Part shown: positions 37,740 to 48,367 of the stretch, piece after piece
How positions within the stretch are numbered: position 1 is the first letter of the stretch
Layout: every line of letters begins with the position of its first letter
DNA from: Nothopassalora personata
Lineage: Eukaryota > Ascomycota > Dothideomycetes > Mycosphaerellales > Mycosphaerellaceae
Assembly (NCBI GenBank): GCA_033816765.1
Contig: CM066293.1
Span: 3,596,001 to 3,660,000 of the forward strand
DNA length: 64,000 bases
Direction of reading: 5' to 3'
Position numbers and translations under genes: made by a program
Notes under the pieces: model-generated
The model's database searches: none
What the model was told of the DNA's origin: nothing
What the model saw: the letters and a program-made list of their open reading frames with translations, nothing else

Positions 37740-38125
37740 CGACGCCTACTTAAGAGACGCTAGCTCCTCGCGCGCCTCTTTCTCCTCTAGCTTCTCTAAC
37801 TCCTTAGCGACGGCGTCGTTAGTACGACGCTTAGCTAAGCGTAGCTGTTTCCGAAGACGGATCTTACGTATCTTTAGCCGTACCTCCTCCTCTTTAATCC
37901 TCTTAAGCTCTAGCTTAAGCTTATCGCGCGAATCGCGAAGACGTTCCTACTCCGGACGAGAAAGATATACGTCGTAATCCTTATAGCCTTTTCGAATATA
38001 GGCCGAATACTTCCCCGACCGAGAACCTATAATACACTTTACTACCGCGCCTAAGGATTGAGACTTCTAATAATTCGTATATAGAGCTATTTTAATACTA
38101 GAAGTTTTAGTATCTAGAGTAAGTC
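37740..38125 (-). pseudogene. RIPed homologue of the antisense Cys-rich/coiled-coil gene
   Basis: The minus-strand frame just inside element B's 3' LTR aligns end to end with the intact protein at 13000-13587. Here KCIIGSRSGKYSAYIRKGY stands against KCVVSPRSGRCSECIRKGY there, and IRLRKQLRLAKRRTNDAVA against IRLRKQLRLASGKADDAVA. Cys to Tyr changes in the Cys cluster, an apparent Met-to-Ile start and TAG stops are RIP-type damage. The C-terminal Trp/Pro tail is not recognisable. Conservation in two diverged families, with the same place and strand, shows this is a real gene carried by these elements. Confidence 0.85.
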
Positions 38126-38229
38126 GTTAACGGCATTTATAGGAGGAAGAAGATATAGTTAACTATTACTATAAGAAATAATAACGGCTTATAGAGCTTC
38201 GGGACGAAGCTAGGCTAAAAAGGGAATAG

Positions 38230-38590
38230 TATTACGGAATAATTCCTATAGACCCTAGAATTATAACAACGAGACGAGCACGTAACTTATCCTACCTAAG
38301 CGCTTAGACTTAGGGCGATTAGACTACTTATACTTAGACTAATTAGACTGCTTATACTTAGAATAATTAGACTAATTACCGAGATCTACGAATCTCCTTT
38401 ATATTTAGGAACGCTAAGAATCCCTTATAGTTTCGATACGTTTAACTTATGTTACTATCTTACTAATTGGAATATAACTCTTACTCTAATTATTTATCTT
38501 CGCTTAGCTTACTTTAGCCTCTCTAAAGAATACCGCTACGTAACTTAACTTATCTCTCCTTTAAGACTAGCCCTAGAACGAGATATAATA
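38230..38590 (+). repeat. Element B 3' LTR (361 bp)
   Basis: Begins TATTACGGAATAATTCC and ends CGAGATATAATA, i.e. the 5' LTR with TpG/CpA sites turned to TpA. Followed by ATTAT (38591-38595). An A/G-rich tract (38211-38226) precedes it as polypurine tract. Confidence 0.93.
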
Positions 38591-38595
38591 ATTAT

Positions 38596-39180
38596 ATAAG
38601 AAGTTATAAATGTTATCTTCTCCGAGTATTAGTATATCTATCTACCTTAATCCTACCCTATTCTTTAATCTTTAGTACTTCTAGTCTCGTCCTACGCTTC
38701 CTCGTAAGGCCGATGTCTATTTCCTATAATCGGTATATTAACGTCTATATTTCTCTTATCTCCCTTACTTTTACTACTAGATACGGTCGCCTATATATTC
38801 TACTTTAACGCACTTTACGGTTACCTAGCTCCTTATACTACCGTTGCTACTAATATTAGCTTAGCTCGATAACGGAATATTACGGTCGCGGTACTATTAT
38901 ATATCTATTAGTAGTAACATAGATACGTAAGGTATTATTTCTTTCTTATAGGGTATATTAGAGCTATCTTATTAGTAGACTTAGTCTTATTTCTTTTCTT
39001 TAACTTCTTTCCGATTACGCCTGGTACGGATATTATAGCTATAGTAGTAGTAGCGGCGATAGCTATAACTATAGCTATAGCTATAGCTACCGTATAGATA
39101 TAGTAGAAATATAGGTATAGTTACTATCGTAGGCTATATTAGTATTAGATTTATCTATTTTATAGTCTATGTTAATAATA
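38596..39180. other. AT-rich RIPed DNA at the right edge of the repeat block
   Basis: No reading frame or domain seen. A short (ATAGCT)n run lies at 39058-39092. CpA/TpG are scarce but reappear gradually toward the right. Confidence 0.5.
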
Positions 39181-39780
39181 AATAATTATAATAATAAAAA
39201 ATTATAATAGTAAATAGTAAGGAGCGAGTAAATAGAATAGTAAGTAAATATAGTAATAAATAAACACAATTATAGATAAACACAATAATAAAGAAATATT
39301 ATAATAAATAAACATAATAATAGATAAGTACTTTTACTACATTAATAAATAAATATATTAGAAAGTAAGTACAGTATAGTATAACTAGAAATAGGTACAG
39401 TTATAAATAAACACATTAATAAATAAGCACATTAGAGAATAAATACATTAATAAACGTTACATTAATAAATAAACACCTTTATAAATAAGTGCATTAATA
39501 AATAAATGCATTAATGAATAAGCGCATTTATAGATGAGTGTATTAATGAATAAATGCGTTAATAAACGTACACATTAATAAAATAGGCACATTGATAAAT
39601 TGGCTCATTAATAAATGAGCGTACTAATAAATGAACACGTTAATAAATGAACACATTGATAAATTAACACATTGATAAATGAACACATTGATAAATGAAC
39701 ACATTAATAAATGAACACATTAGTAAATGAACACATTGATAAATGAACACATTGATAAATGAACACATTGATAAATGAAC
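39180..39780. repeat. Minisatellite of ~16-20 bp units with a RIP gradient
   Basis: Tandem units of the type GATAAATGAACACATT. On the right (39,640-39,780) units keep TTGATAAATGAACAC; toward the left they read TTAATAAATAAACAC, i.e. TpG to TpA. The array ends within 10 bp of the stop codon of the gene at 39790-41148. Confidence 0.85.
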
Positions 39781-39789
39781 ATTCGAAAT

Positions 39790-41148
39790 CTACGAGCTCC
39801 TCCACTCCTTAGGCGCCTCGCTGGCCAGCATATCTGCTAATCTCTGTGAAAAAGCTCTCTGTGCCTCGTACCGCGCATAAACAGCTTCGTACTGCGAGGT
39901 CCCCTGTGCTCCCAGGGCTGCGATGCGAGCGCGGGCAACGGCATTGCCAGCAATGTCTAGGAGGGCAGAGTTGGTAGTGTTTGGCGGTGGTGGGGGAGGA
40001 GTGGCGGCGGCGGGTTCATCTTCTTCATCTTCGTCGTTGTCCTCTTCTCCGTCTGCTACTGTTTCTGCTGCTGCTGCCCCAGCCGCAGCGACGCCCTTCT
40101 TGGTCTTGCGCTTCTTCTTGACAGGCTCAATGCTCATGCCCTCGAGACTTTCATGCATGCGGCCTTTGCCTTTGCGAGTGGGCCGGGGCGGGAGCGCTTG
40201 TGGTGGTGATGATGATGATGATGTTGAGCTGGGTTCTGCGAGGCCGAAGTCAAGAATGCTGGTGGGGTCATCGAGAGGAGCAGCACTACCACGCCCGTTC
40301 TCGATGTCGGGGCTCAATCTTGATCTCTCGCCCTCGGTCTCAGCCTCGCCCTCAGCCTCGCCCTGTCCCTCGCCCTGTCCCTCGCCCTGTCCCTGTCCCT
40401 CCCACTCTCTCTCTCCCTCTCTCCCTCCCTCCCACACACACTCTCTCTCCTCCTCTCCTGCTTCTGCTGCTGCGGCTGCGGCTTCTGTAAAGGTCTTTAT
40501 GACCTTGGAAATGTCATTTGGCACTATGGCCCGATCTTTTGATCCCTTACGCGATCTCAAGCGAGCTATACTCTGCTCAGCAAGCTTCCGCAATGCCGCC
40601 GAGCGATTGGAATTGGCTTTGGCCAGATTGGCCATTGCTCTCAGGAGGGCGAGCGTCCAGACAGGCGGTGTCGTGTTCGATGGAAGGCTCCAGTCCCAGT
40701 CTTGCCAGCCTTGCTGGGCATGCACGAATCTAATCCTACTCTCATACTCTTGTCGCTGCTTCCGAGCAGACGCAGTGGCGGCCTGTATGCCAGCATCCAG
40801 GTCCGGATCGTTCTCGCAGGCGGCTCTTAGCTCGCCGGGGAAATTCTCCGATAGCCAATTTACCCTCGCTTCAATCCCAAAGGCCGAGTCTCGCCATAAT
40901 GGCACATTGGTGTGCAGCCAAGCCAACGCGCCAGCACAACTCTTAGTGCTCTGCAGAAAATTACGGCGAGAACGATCGATAGGGAGGGGAGGAGGCGCCG
41001 GGCGGACAACAGACGACGACGACGCAACAGGATCCATAGTTGGGGTGGTAGTGGTGGTGGTGGTGACGACGATTGTGGCTCTCGAATGGGTGGATAATGC
41101 GGCCGGCGACTTTGTGAGGACAGTGACGGAAGCTGTGGTAGTGGCCAT
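39790..41148 (-). CDS. Hypothetical low-complexity, probably nuclear protein (452 aa)
   Basis: Complete ORF with ATG at 41148 (a second possible start is Met38, MDPVASSSS). Layout: Ser/Thr/Pro-rich N terminus (1-60); a Trp-rich, probably folded segment (about 65-225: FLQSTKSCAGALAWLHTN, GWQDWDWSLPSNTTPPVW); a Glu/Gly/Gln repeat region (about 240-300); a basic cluster PVKKKRKTKK fitting a nuclear localisation signal; an acidic run EEDNDEDEEDE; and a C-terminal helix-like stretch (YEAVYARYEAQRAFSQRLADML). The 534-codon frame on the opposite strand is its shadow, caused by GC-rich repeats. Family not recognised; intact and unRIPed although its stop codon abuts the RIPed minisatellite. The Ser/acidic content suggests a nuclear or chromatin-related role, but that is inference. 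Confidence 0.8.
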   Translation of the reverse strand: MATTTASVTVLTKSPAALSTHSRATIVVTTTTTTTPTMDPVASSSSVVRPAPPPLPIDRSRRNFLQSTKSCAGALAWLHTNVPLWRDSAFGIEARVNWLSENFPGELRAACENDPDLDAGIQAATASARKQRQEYESRIRFVHAQQGWQDWDWSLPSNTTPPVWTLALLRAMANLAKANSNRSAALRKLAEQSIARLRSRKGSKDRAIVPNDISKVIKTFTEAAAAAAEAGEEERECVWEGGREGEREWEGQGQGEGQGEGQGEAEGEAETEGERSRLSPDIENGRGSAAPLDDPTSILDFGLAEPSSTSSSSSPPQALPPRPTRKGKGRMHESLEGMSIEPVKKKRKTKKGVAAAGAAAAETVADGEEDNDEDEEDEPAAATPPPPPPNTTNSALLDIAGNAVARARIAALGAQGTSQYEAVYARYEAQRAFSQRLADMLASEAPKEWRSS

Positions 41149-42334
41149 CTTCGTCGTGTCGCCCCGGATACAGCAAAGCCTATCTACTGAGCGTTGTACT
41201 TTCCAAGTACTTCTTCACAGCTTCCGACACTTACCTCGTTGCAATTGCCCTTCCTCCACAAAATTAGAAACACAGCCTCATTCTAAGAAAAGCCGCCATG
41301 TCCCGGGAAAGCTCAATCCATCATGGATGATTATAGGTATCAGCAGATTGAAGTATTATGCTATGCTCTGTTGTTTTCAGCAGTCAGCTATACCACGCTG
41401 TAATCACTGTCGGAGACCTCGGGTCGCAATATTGCCCCTTATGCAACAGATTTCAATGGCTGAACCGGCAGGAATCAATGCAGCAAAAGGGTTGTGTGCG
41501 ATCAAGAATGTCCAGCGAGTAAGTTGACGAGGATTTACAGCTTCCTAGCCATAGAATAGGATTCATGACTACTAAAGCTTCGAAGAAGCACACTTGGCGG
41601 CTTCTTTGGATATGAACGTGGTGGAATTGAGCACACACCGACTGCCGACCCACTTACCTACAGTAGCCCCCACTGTGGCTCACATTATCTAGACTGGATT
41701 GAATGTTGGTGGTTCAAGAGACTAACGTGCTTGCGTTTCATACCATTAAAGCAAACTCCAGTTCATGTCTAGCCCTCCTCCCGAGTGCGCCGCAAAGCCC
41801 AACGGAATACTAGTAATATATCGATTACTACCAACGCTTAGGTCAAAGAGGTACCGCACTATAAGATTGTTCTTCAGTCTCCGAATGTTGCCGCTCGAAA
41901 GGCGGTATTCCAGGTGCATGAGATTAGATGGTAACTTGTATGATGCATTCGTTTGTTTGAAGTATGGTTGCTTGATCTACTATAGGTCTCAAGTTCTATG
42001 CCGATGACAGGAAACGTGCTGAGACCGGCACTTGTGGACGTACATGGGGAACGGCACGGGAGACCTTGCAAGTATGTGACTTGTGTCGTAAGCTTTAGCT
42101 GCTTGCTCTCCTGATTCGTGTAGCACGTATCTTTAGGCCAACTGCAAGCATTCCATTACACCGAAGGAGCCTGGGCCTGCTGCTCTTAGTTAAGCAAAGG
42201 CATCGCCATCCATGCAGCATACAAGAGCCGCAGGTCGATAGGTGCTACTTGTTCGTTTGTAATATGGTCTCGTTGCGTTAGAGGACTCTTGAGACGTCTT
42301 CCGTGGCTTCCTAGGACGATGTGTACTGGACCTC
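41149..42334. other. Intergenic, no supported gene
   Basis: GC-balanced DNA between two minus-strand genes. Short open frames on both strands have no protein-like features. It should contain the promoter of the 452-aa gene near 41150-41300, but no clear TATA element was seen. Confidence 0.5.
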
Positions 42335-42838
42335 TTAGAGTTGCGCATCCGTAATGTGCGAGTCCGAACTGGGCCATGTAAGACTTGGTATGGAAGTCGG
42401 TTGATTTATCATCTCTTCTCCTTCTCCCCGGCATCGTGCGATGTCGATAGCCACACGTGCGTCTTCGGGTATCCATTCCGCAGTCGGATGTCTGTCTCTT
42501 GCAAGGCGTGTCTGTTGAGCGTGCTTAAGTAACTCTACAGCCTCTTCGGCCGTGGCGCAAACGACCGGGAGCGCAAATAACACCGGGTGAAGGAAAGTCT
42601 CTATGCACCCTGATTGCCCGAACAATCCGTACACATCGAAGATGTTCAGCCGCCAGTACTCGCATGTTTGAAATGCGGAGAAATATCTCGCCTCGGTCTC
42701 GGGAGAAACAGTGTCACAGATGGCCTGAAGGAGGTCGATGAAGACGCCATTGTCCATGCGCAGCGTACGAACACGGATGGTCGAGTGCGCCTGTGCGTGG
42801 GCCTGCCAAAGTCGTCGGAAGTGATTGAGGTCGTCCAT
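42335..42838 (-). CDS. Hypothetical protein (167 aa)
   Basis: ATG at 42838 in the context CCAAGCATGGACG. The protein is balanced in composition and looks globular: MDDLNHFRRLWQAHAQAHST, TVSPETEARYFSAFQTCEY, LHPVLFALPVVCATAEEAVE, EWIPEDARVAIDIARC. No domain recognised, no signal peptide or strong membrane segment. Upstream on the same strand an AG-rich region could hold a splice acceptor, so the true protein may be longer. Confidence rests on length, composition and a frame without stops. Confidence 0.5.
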   Translation of the reverse strand: MDDLNHFRRLWQAHAQAHSTIRVRTLRMDNGVFIDLLQAICDTVSPETEARYFSAFQTCEYWRLNIFDVYGLFGQSGCIETFLHPVLFALPVVCATAEEAVELLKHAQQTRLARDRHPTAEWIPEDARVAIDIARCRGEGEEMINQPTSIPSLTWPSSDSHITDAQL

Positions 42839-44551
42839 GCTTGGCTGAAGCTAAGGTTGCGAGGTGAGGCACATGAGCCGGGGTGAGGTGAGGTAGGTTG
42901 CGCCGAGCCTCCCGTAAGCAAAGACTCGCCGGTGGCCGGTGGCTGACGACAGGTGACTGGTGACCGGACCTGATAAGTGCTTCTATGTGAAATGCGTCTA
43001 ATAATACTCGTACCGCTGGAGATGCGCTGGGGGAGAAGCAACGCAACGCACGTTACATCACTCCTTCCTGAACTCATCCCTCTAGCAAGAGCGGACCGCA
43101 TGTAGTCGGCGGCCACACTAGTGCACACCGCGGGTACCACTGCACGGCACCTACTTATGCGGGGAATGAATTGGGTCGATGAGGAAAGTACAATTCGAGG
43201 AGGTGCAATACGAGCATCACGGCACCTGCGTATTTTGGAAGGGAATTGGCCCAATAAGAGTCCGCTTTAAGGAGGTACGCTTCCACACCTACTTACCCTG
43301 GAAAGTGGACAGTCCCGCTTGCGAAGAGGTGACGGCCTTTCCCGTCCTCTAGGATTCTAACCATCTCCTTCGACTCGAGACTAATCACTACCATACGAAG
43401 GTCATTGATCTTACTTACAACAGCACATGGCTTCGTACGCCCCGCTCAAATGCAGCTTTTCAAGATCTCCATCTCTACATATCTTTGCTCTTAGGTGATA
43501 GCGGTCGATCTCTTCATGCTGTCCATGTGCGCGCGACACAAGCTAAAGCTGGCCTTCGCAATCGAAAGCAGGTTGCTCCTAGAGCGAAGAAGATGGCCGA
43601 GGTCGCTCCCGGCTGTGTGGCAGTCCTGTCCGGAGGGTGGAGGGTATGAAGGCTCATGTGAGCAGTGTAGTTATTGCCTTTGTTGCCGGAGATAGGATTA
43701 GACGGTGCGGACACGGTTGAGTCGTCGCGTTCACCGCTGTGAACGTTGTTGGGACGCTGCTAATTATATATATAGGCAGTTGGGATCCAAATTAAGATCG
43801 AACGGAAGTTAGGGCGCAGGCGAATCCGTACAGCCACCTGCTATGTTAACCCCTTACTCCCGGTTGCCCAATACTTGTAGGGAACACAAATAGCACTCTG
43901 TATCTCTTGTATCGATTCCCTCGACCGGCAGCGATCTCTAAGAGTCTCGTGGGTTAGGCTAAGAAGCAGATCGGCCCACATATCGGCAAGCCGACCGGAA
44001 GCCCTATGCTCAAATTCTAGTGAGCAGACCCGATCAGCAGTCTTTAGGCTTAGTGCGAAGGTCGCTGCCGGTCGGGAGGATACATTCCGTATTCGAATTA
44101 GACTTCCCGGTACCTGTGGCAAAAGGGTAAGACGTAGAGCTCTCTACAAGGCCCTACGACACGATACTGTTCACACGCACTCGGACAGAGACAGCCCTAC
44201 ATTATCGTCCTCTTCGCGTCTGCGCGAAAGTGTGTCGTGAAAAAAGTATCATAATATCGAGGCATCAACGCATCGGCCCGAGCACTCGCGACATCGATGA
44301 TTAAACGCTAGGCGATCAAGTGTCCTTCAGAATCGATGACATTAACTATGGCAGCATCTGACTAAAGAGGCACGCGGAACCCCGTCGGCACATCGGCGAG
44401 GATCTTGCTGTTAAATTTAGCCGTCGCCACCCGAAGGCAGCAGCGTGGCATATGGGATTACTCTACGTAATAAGGTTTGCTAGTGCGTTCTATAGCATTC
44501 ACTTACGCTCCATGTGATTCGATGCTTACGCGTACATCTTAGCGCAGAAGG

Positions 44552-44640
44552 GTATATAAGGGCACGCTCATTCACTTGTAGATACAACTACAATCAATAA
44601 GCAATCAAGTTGTTCACCAACCATTTATCCAACACATGCG
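44552..44640 (+). promoter_or_regulatory. Promoter-like TATA box with CAA-rich leader
   Basis: GTATATAAGG (44552-44561) is followed by a CA-rich leader (ACTACAATCAATAAGCAATC) and an ATG at 44636, a layout common for fungal Pol II promoters. The downstream frame stops after 32 codons, with or without a possible 41-bp intron (44711-44751), so the gene is missing or decayed. Confidence 0.35.
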
Positions 44641-45334
44641 TGGCGCAGCGACAGAGCGGCGATCAAAGCTGGATGTACTGCTTGAAGTGGATATTTTCAC
44701 TCCAAGTCGAAGTAACGCCTGTGTGCTTCACTGAAGTGTGTATTCTTTCCAGCAAGCGCCGATCATCTTTTCGCTAACTGATGGCTCGGGTAGCCATAAA
44801 GTTCGTAGCCTTGCAATGCAGCATGCCGGCAGAGAAGAGGCCGCGCGACGTCTAGCGGGAACGCTTGCGCGCTCATCGTCTCTTACAGATAGCTACATGG
44901 TCCTTATAATGATGAAAAGTTCTGCTGGGGAGTCGGCAATGGGTTGGTAGGAGTCATGGCCCTAGGGAGAGGTGAAGTCGCAGTCTTTGGAATAGATGCT
45001 CGTCTTAGTGGCATTGCTGACGCATTTAATTCATGGCTTGTTTCGCTAGCTGGAGCATACTGCATGTCTGTTAAGTGGGCAGGTTAGCTGGCATACGACT
45101 CGAACTGCTAGGATAGGACCTTTAGCTATGCTCTCTCGAGCGAAGTTAAGAAAGTACTAATCCTTTAGTCTAAACTCGCATCATTCGCACATGAGCGCCG
45201 CCTATGAGACGCGATAGGACGCGATACGGAGCACATTGTTAATATTGCGACCCTAGGGAATGCTACTTGCTTGCTTACGTTTATGTAACTTGAATAACTG
45301 CGCCTATATATACATACCTACGCTAAGATGAACG

Positions 45335-45366
45335 CGACTGCGACTGCGACTGCGACTGCGACTGTG
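45335..45366. repeat. (GACTGC)n microsatellite
   Basis: About five copies of the hexamer GACTGC. It is not RIPed although it contains TpG, showing that RIP did not act here. Confidence 0.8.
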
Positions 45367-45512
45367 CTTATACCGCCCATAACACTACGCGACTCCTAAT
45401 TCTAATCTATCTCACCGAGTAACCGTGTGCGCGCTCGACTTTTCCGCTAGCTTAGCTGCCTACCGCTGCAACTGCCACTAAGTCCAGCATCTAGCGCCGA
45501 AGCTCATCGTTG

Positions 45513-45800
45513 TTATATAGTTGTAAAGTAATAAGAGCGTAAAGAGGAATAGCCGGCCGTTAAGCGAAGAAGGGTAACGGCCCCAGCGTTTAGCGGGGAA
45601 GCAGAAGCGTTTACATTGGAATCAGGAGCGAAGGTTGGTGTGGAAGTAGAAGTGTGTGCCTTGTGGTCGGTAGTGAAGCTTAGTGTAGAAGTAGATTCGT
45701 GAAGGATTGGTTTCGTTTCTAAAGAGAATGTATTAGCATCTAGTGACGAAGGTGCATCGAGATGAAGGGCAGCGAGGGAGGTGTTTACACTAACCTTCAT
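45513..45800 (-). CDS. Possible small Ser/Thr-rich protein (95 aa)
   Basis: ATG at 45800. The frame is open for 95 codons and rich in Ser, Thr, Leu and Ala (SSLDANTFSLETKP, HESTSTLSFTTDHK). It has no domain, signal peptide or neighbour that would support it, and an ORF of this size can arise by chance in GC-balanced DNA. Confidence 0.3.
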   Translation of the reverse strand: MKVSVNTSLAALHLDAPSSLDANTFSLETKPILHESTSTLSFTTDHKAHTSTSTPTFAPDSNVNASASPLNAGAVTLLRLTAGYSSLRSYYFTTI

Positions 45801-46339
45801 CGTCCAGTCCTAGTCCCTGTAACTTCGCTATAATTTGAGAGTAGTGGTCGTTACCATCGTCGAGCACCATGGCTGCGGTGTTAGTAGTTGTTATGGCTGT
45901 GTATAGTAAGAAGCAGCATAGCGTAGCACAGCGCAGCACAGGTGGGAATGCTGTTCTAATGCTAAAGATGAGATAAATGAGTTATGTTTTTATATCGAAT
46001 AAAAGGACCGTTTCTACACTTCTGACCTGACGGACATCGCTATGCTCCTCTACGTCCGCTGCCTGCGGGGCCGGAAAGGTTTCGATCCGATGGCCGTCTA
46101 GACACCGAGCGAGGTGTGCTTAGTGACGAGCTGGCTCTATAGGCGCCCGCCGCAGTGACGAGAGGCATCAATCGATCTATATGCAATCTCCTACAGGCCG
46201 GCAAATGCCACCCCAACGGGTAGAGTGTGGATGTTCACGTCGAGAAGGAGAGCGGCGGCGGAAGTGATGTGTTCCAAAGGAGTGCAAGTCGTACCTGTGA
46301 AGGGTAAGTTGAGTCGTAAGGGGCAAGTAGACGCTACTT

Positions 46340-46510
46340 ATGCCCGATGGGGTTTTCATGTCGTAGAGGACTCTCGCTATAACCAATGCGATTTCGATTA
46401 CCTCTTATGCAGTTCTCAGTTCGTGGAAAAAGGATTCTAGCCATAACCAAGGCGATTTTAATCACGTCTAACGCGGGTTTGAAATCGTGGAAAGCGTATT
46501 CTAGGCATCA
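46340..46510. repeat. ~70-bp imperfect tandem duplication
   Basis: Two related units contain CGCTATAACCAATGCGATTT and GCCATAACCAAGGCGATTTT, and a diverged third follows near 46490. No function apparent. Confidence 0.6.
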
Positions 46511-47934
46511 CCTTTTTGCGTTCCCGTAATATCCGGCTGACATTGAAGATGGTGCACAGAGCAGCCGTAGTCATCGCTGCGGGCGCTTTCCGGACACACT
46601 GCGTTCCACTGCGGCTCGCAAGCTCGCCTTAGTTCGGCACAAGGAGTATAGCTCTCCGATATTTGATGCCGTGATAGCTAACGTTCCGGGCATCATTCGC
46701 ATCGAAGGCGTGAAGGACGGCCACTTTGACGAGTTTGTCGGAGACGGTGCTCATCTGATCCTGTGTAGACGGTCAATATCAACAGATGGCCTGTTAGGCC
46801 GCTGATTCTACATCGCTGGTGACCACGGCTCGCCAATCCTTACGAAATCGGACGCAAGTTTCATCTTCTGAACGAAGTGCGCGCCGCTTAGAATGATCGT
46901 CGCCTGAAACCCTGGCGCTGGCTTCGCAATCCTGGCGCTGGCTTTGCACTTCGCCGTCTAGCGCGCATCTCGTATTAAGAGCGCAACATGTCTCGTTAAA
47001 GGGACTTTAGTAAGGCTAAACGGAAGCACGGCTGCCGCGGGTCAAAGGACAATTGGGAAGTAGGCTACGTGTTGAGGCACTCGACACGGCGCGCCAAAGA
47101 AGGTTACTGGGTCGCATGGTACCATCGCATGTGCGTTTCGGCGCGGAGAAATCATTCACGGACGTGAGGAGGACGTTCGTCTTAGTAACACTACTAGTGC
47201 GCAACGCCTCTGCGAGCTTCGCGGAATCATCGACCTGGAGCGCAGAAGATGACTATCGGTCTATGGCGTCGACATGCTTCTTGCCTGTTTAGAGCCAGCG
47301 CTGGAGGACGCGGGCTCGAAACTTGACGCTAATGAGTTAGTAGATAATTCAACGTAGTGCACGCTCACAGCTCGGGGCTTCTCGTTGCCACAGAAATGCG
47401 TCCAACGGCAGCGGCGGGTCTCGTGGCCGCAAGTCGGGTCGCTCCCTGTTTACTGACGTGATCTCCGGCGCATCGGTCCGAGAGATCAACGCTGGGTCTT
47501 TGAGAGCAGCGTCGGTTATGATCATCTCGGTCGGCGTGGTCTCATCGCCTTGTAAGTATGAAGCACCGGTGTCGGCGTGCTTATGTCCGTTGGAGCTTCC
47601 TTGCCAGTCGACCTCAGCGGCTCCACCCTCATCATCGTGACACTCTACTCGCCATTGGCGAGTGATGTGACCGCTCCTCGTCTGTTCCTAATCATTCTGG
47701 ACGAGAGCCGTGTCGTGCTCATGCGCCGTCTGGTGGGCAGTGAGCTGAGGATCGGCGGAGTCGTGCCATCTGGTAGGTGGGTCTGAGAGGAATTGTGGAC
47801 CGTCGGGGCAAGAGGCAGTGAGTCGCGGCGTTGCATGCCCTGTCACGGTAGGCTCCATCCCGATGTGCTGTGCGGCTGGCGGATCGCGAGTGTATAAAAG
47901 AACTCTTGGCCAAACACCCGTCCAGCTCAGCATC
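46511..47934. other. No supported gene; TATA-like site at its end
   Basis: Fragments of open frame on both strands (for example IFDAVIANVPGIIRIEGV on the + strand near 46.66 kb) are protein-like but unrecognised and interrupted. TGTATAAAAG at 47891 followed by an ATG at 47935 resembles a promoter for the BTB-like relic. Confidence 0.35.
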
Positions 47935-48367
47935 ATGCCCACACAAGCTCTAAGTTATCCGCCATCCACTGTTCCATCGCTCACTGATAGCCTGGATTTC
48001 TGGCATGCGAACTCGACTCGATATCGTCCTCCTGCGATCGCACGGGTATTCTCATTGCCCCAAGGTCATTGCTCGCCGCATCCTCTCGACGCTTTGAAGA
48101 TTGGATGGAGCGGTCTTCGTGGACGACAGCCCCGCAAGACATCAGGCTCGGGGGTCTTCCCATCGATACTTTTGCCTGGTACGTGTCATAGCTTCACAGT
48201 AACCGTGCTCGACTGCTCTCGCGTTGTCGCCGCACCAGCGGCCCTTTCGTCAAGGACTGGCTGAGTCGAGCAGAATGGCCATGGATGCGTCTCTGCCGCA
48301 TGTACGATCTTGCTGTCCGGTTGGACGTACGACATCTGCGCAACCACGTCTTGGAACCTTGTTAGAT
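47935..48367 (+). pseudogene. BTB/POZ-domain protein relic
   Basis: After a TATA-like TGTATAAAAG (47891) and an ATG at 47935, a frameshift near 48005 leads into a frame reading GILIAPRSLLAASSRRFEDW, IRLGGLPIDTFAWYVS, then after a TAG (48189) LHSNRARLL, KDWLSRAEWPWMRLCRMYDL, LDVRHLRNHVLE and a second TAG (48363). This resembles fungal BTB/POZ proteins (SLLA.SS..F, then a WLH segment and a YDLA..LDVRHLRN helix). BTB proteins mediate dimerisation or Cullin-3 binding. With one frameshift and two stops it is a pseudogene, unless the assembly is wrong. The match is by eye only. Confidence 0.5.

Larger units (their letters stand above)
19071..38590 (+). mobile_element. Element B: RIPed Ty3/Gypsy chromovirus, split by element C
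   Basis: 361-bp LTRs at 19071-19431 and 38230-38590, and ATTAT duplicated at 19066-19070 and 38591-38595. Removing the nested element C (20569-33176 plus one ACTAC copy) leaves about 6.9 kb: gag, protease, RT, RNase H, integrase, chromodomain, a tRNA-like sequence and an antisense Cys-rich gene. RT and integrase read like the common Tf1/Ty3-like chromoviruses of ascomycetes. It is RIPed, so inactive. The gag and antisense-gene homology to the intact element at 11550-13987 mark the two as related families, though the LTRs share little beyond the TGTTACGG start. Confidence 0.92.
42839..45512. other. Gene-poor stretch
   Basis: No convincing protein-coding frame. Several open frames under 100 codons start at TTG or GTG and look random. 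A TATA-like ATTATATATATAGG lies at 43760-43774, and a better promoter-like site at 44552 is listed separately. Confidence 0.45.

Noticed and set aside
39923..41527. 534-codon open frame on the + strand
   Set aside because: It lies opposite the 452-aa minus-strand gene; the Ser/Pro/Cys runs are the complement of its Glu/Gly and Thr tracts, and the frame past 41160 has no protein-like pattern.
43841..44122. 93-codon minus-strand frame
   Set aside because: It opens at TTG, not ATG, and has no recognisable domain or conserved context.
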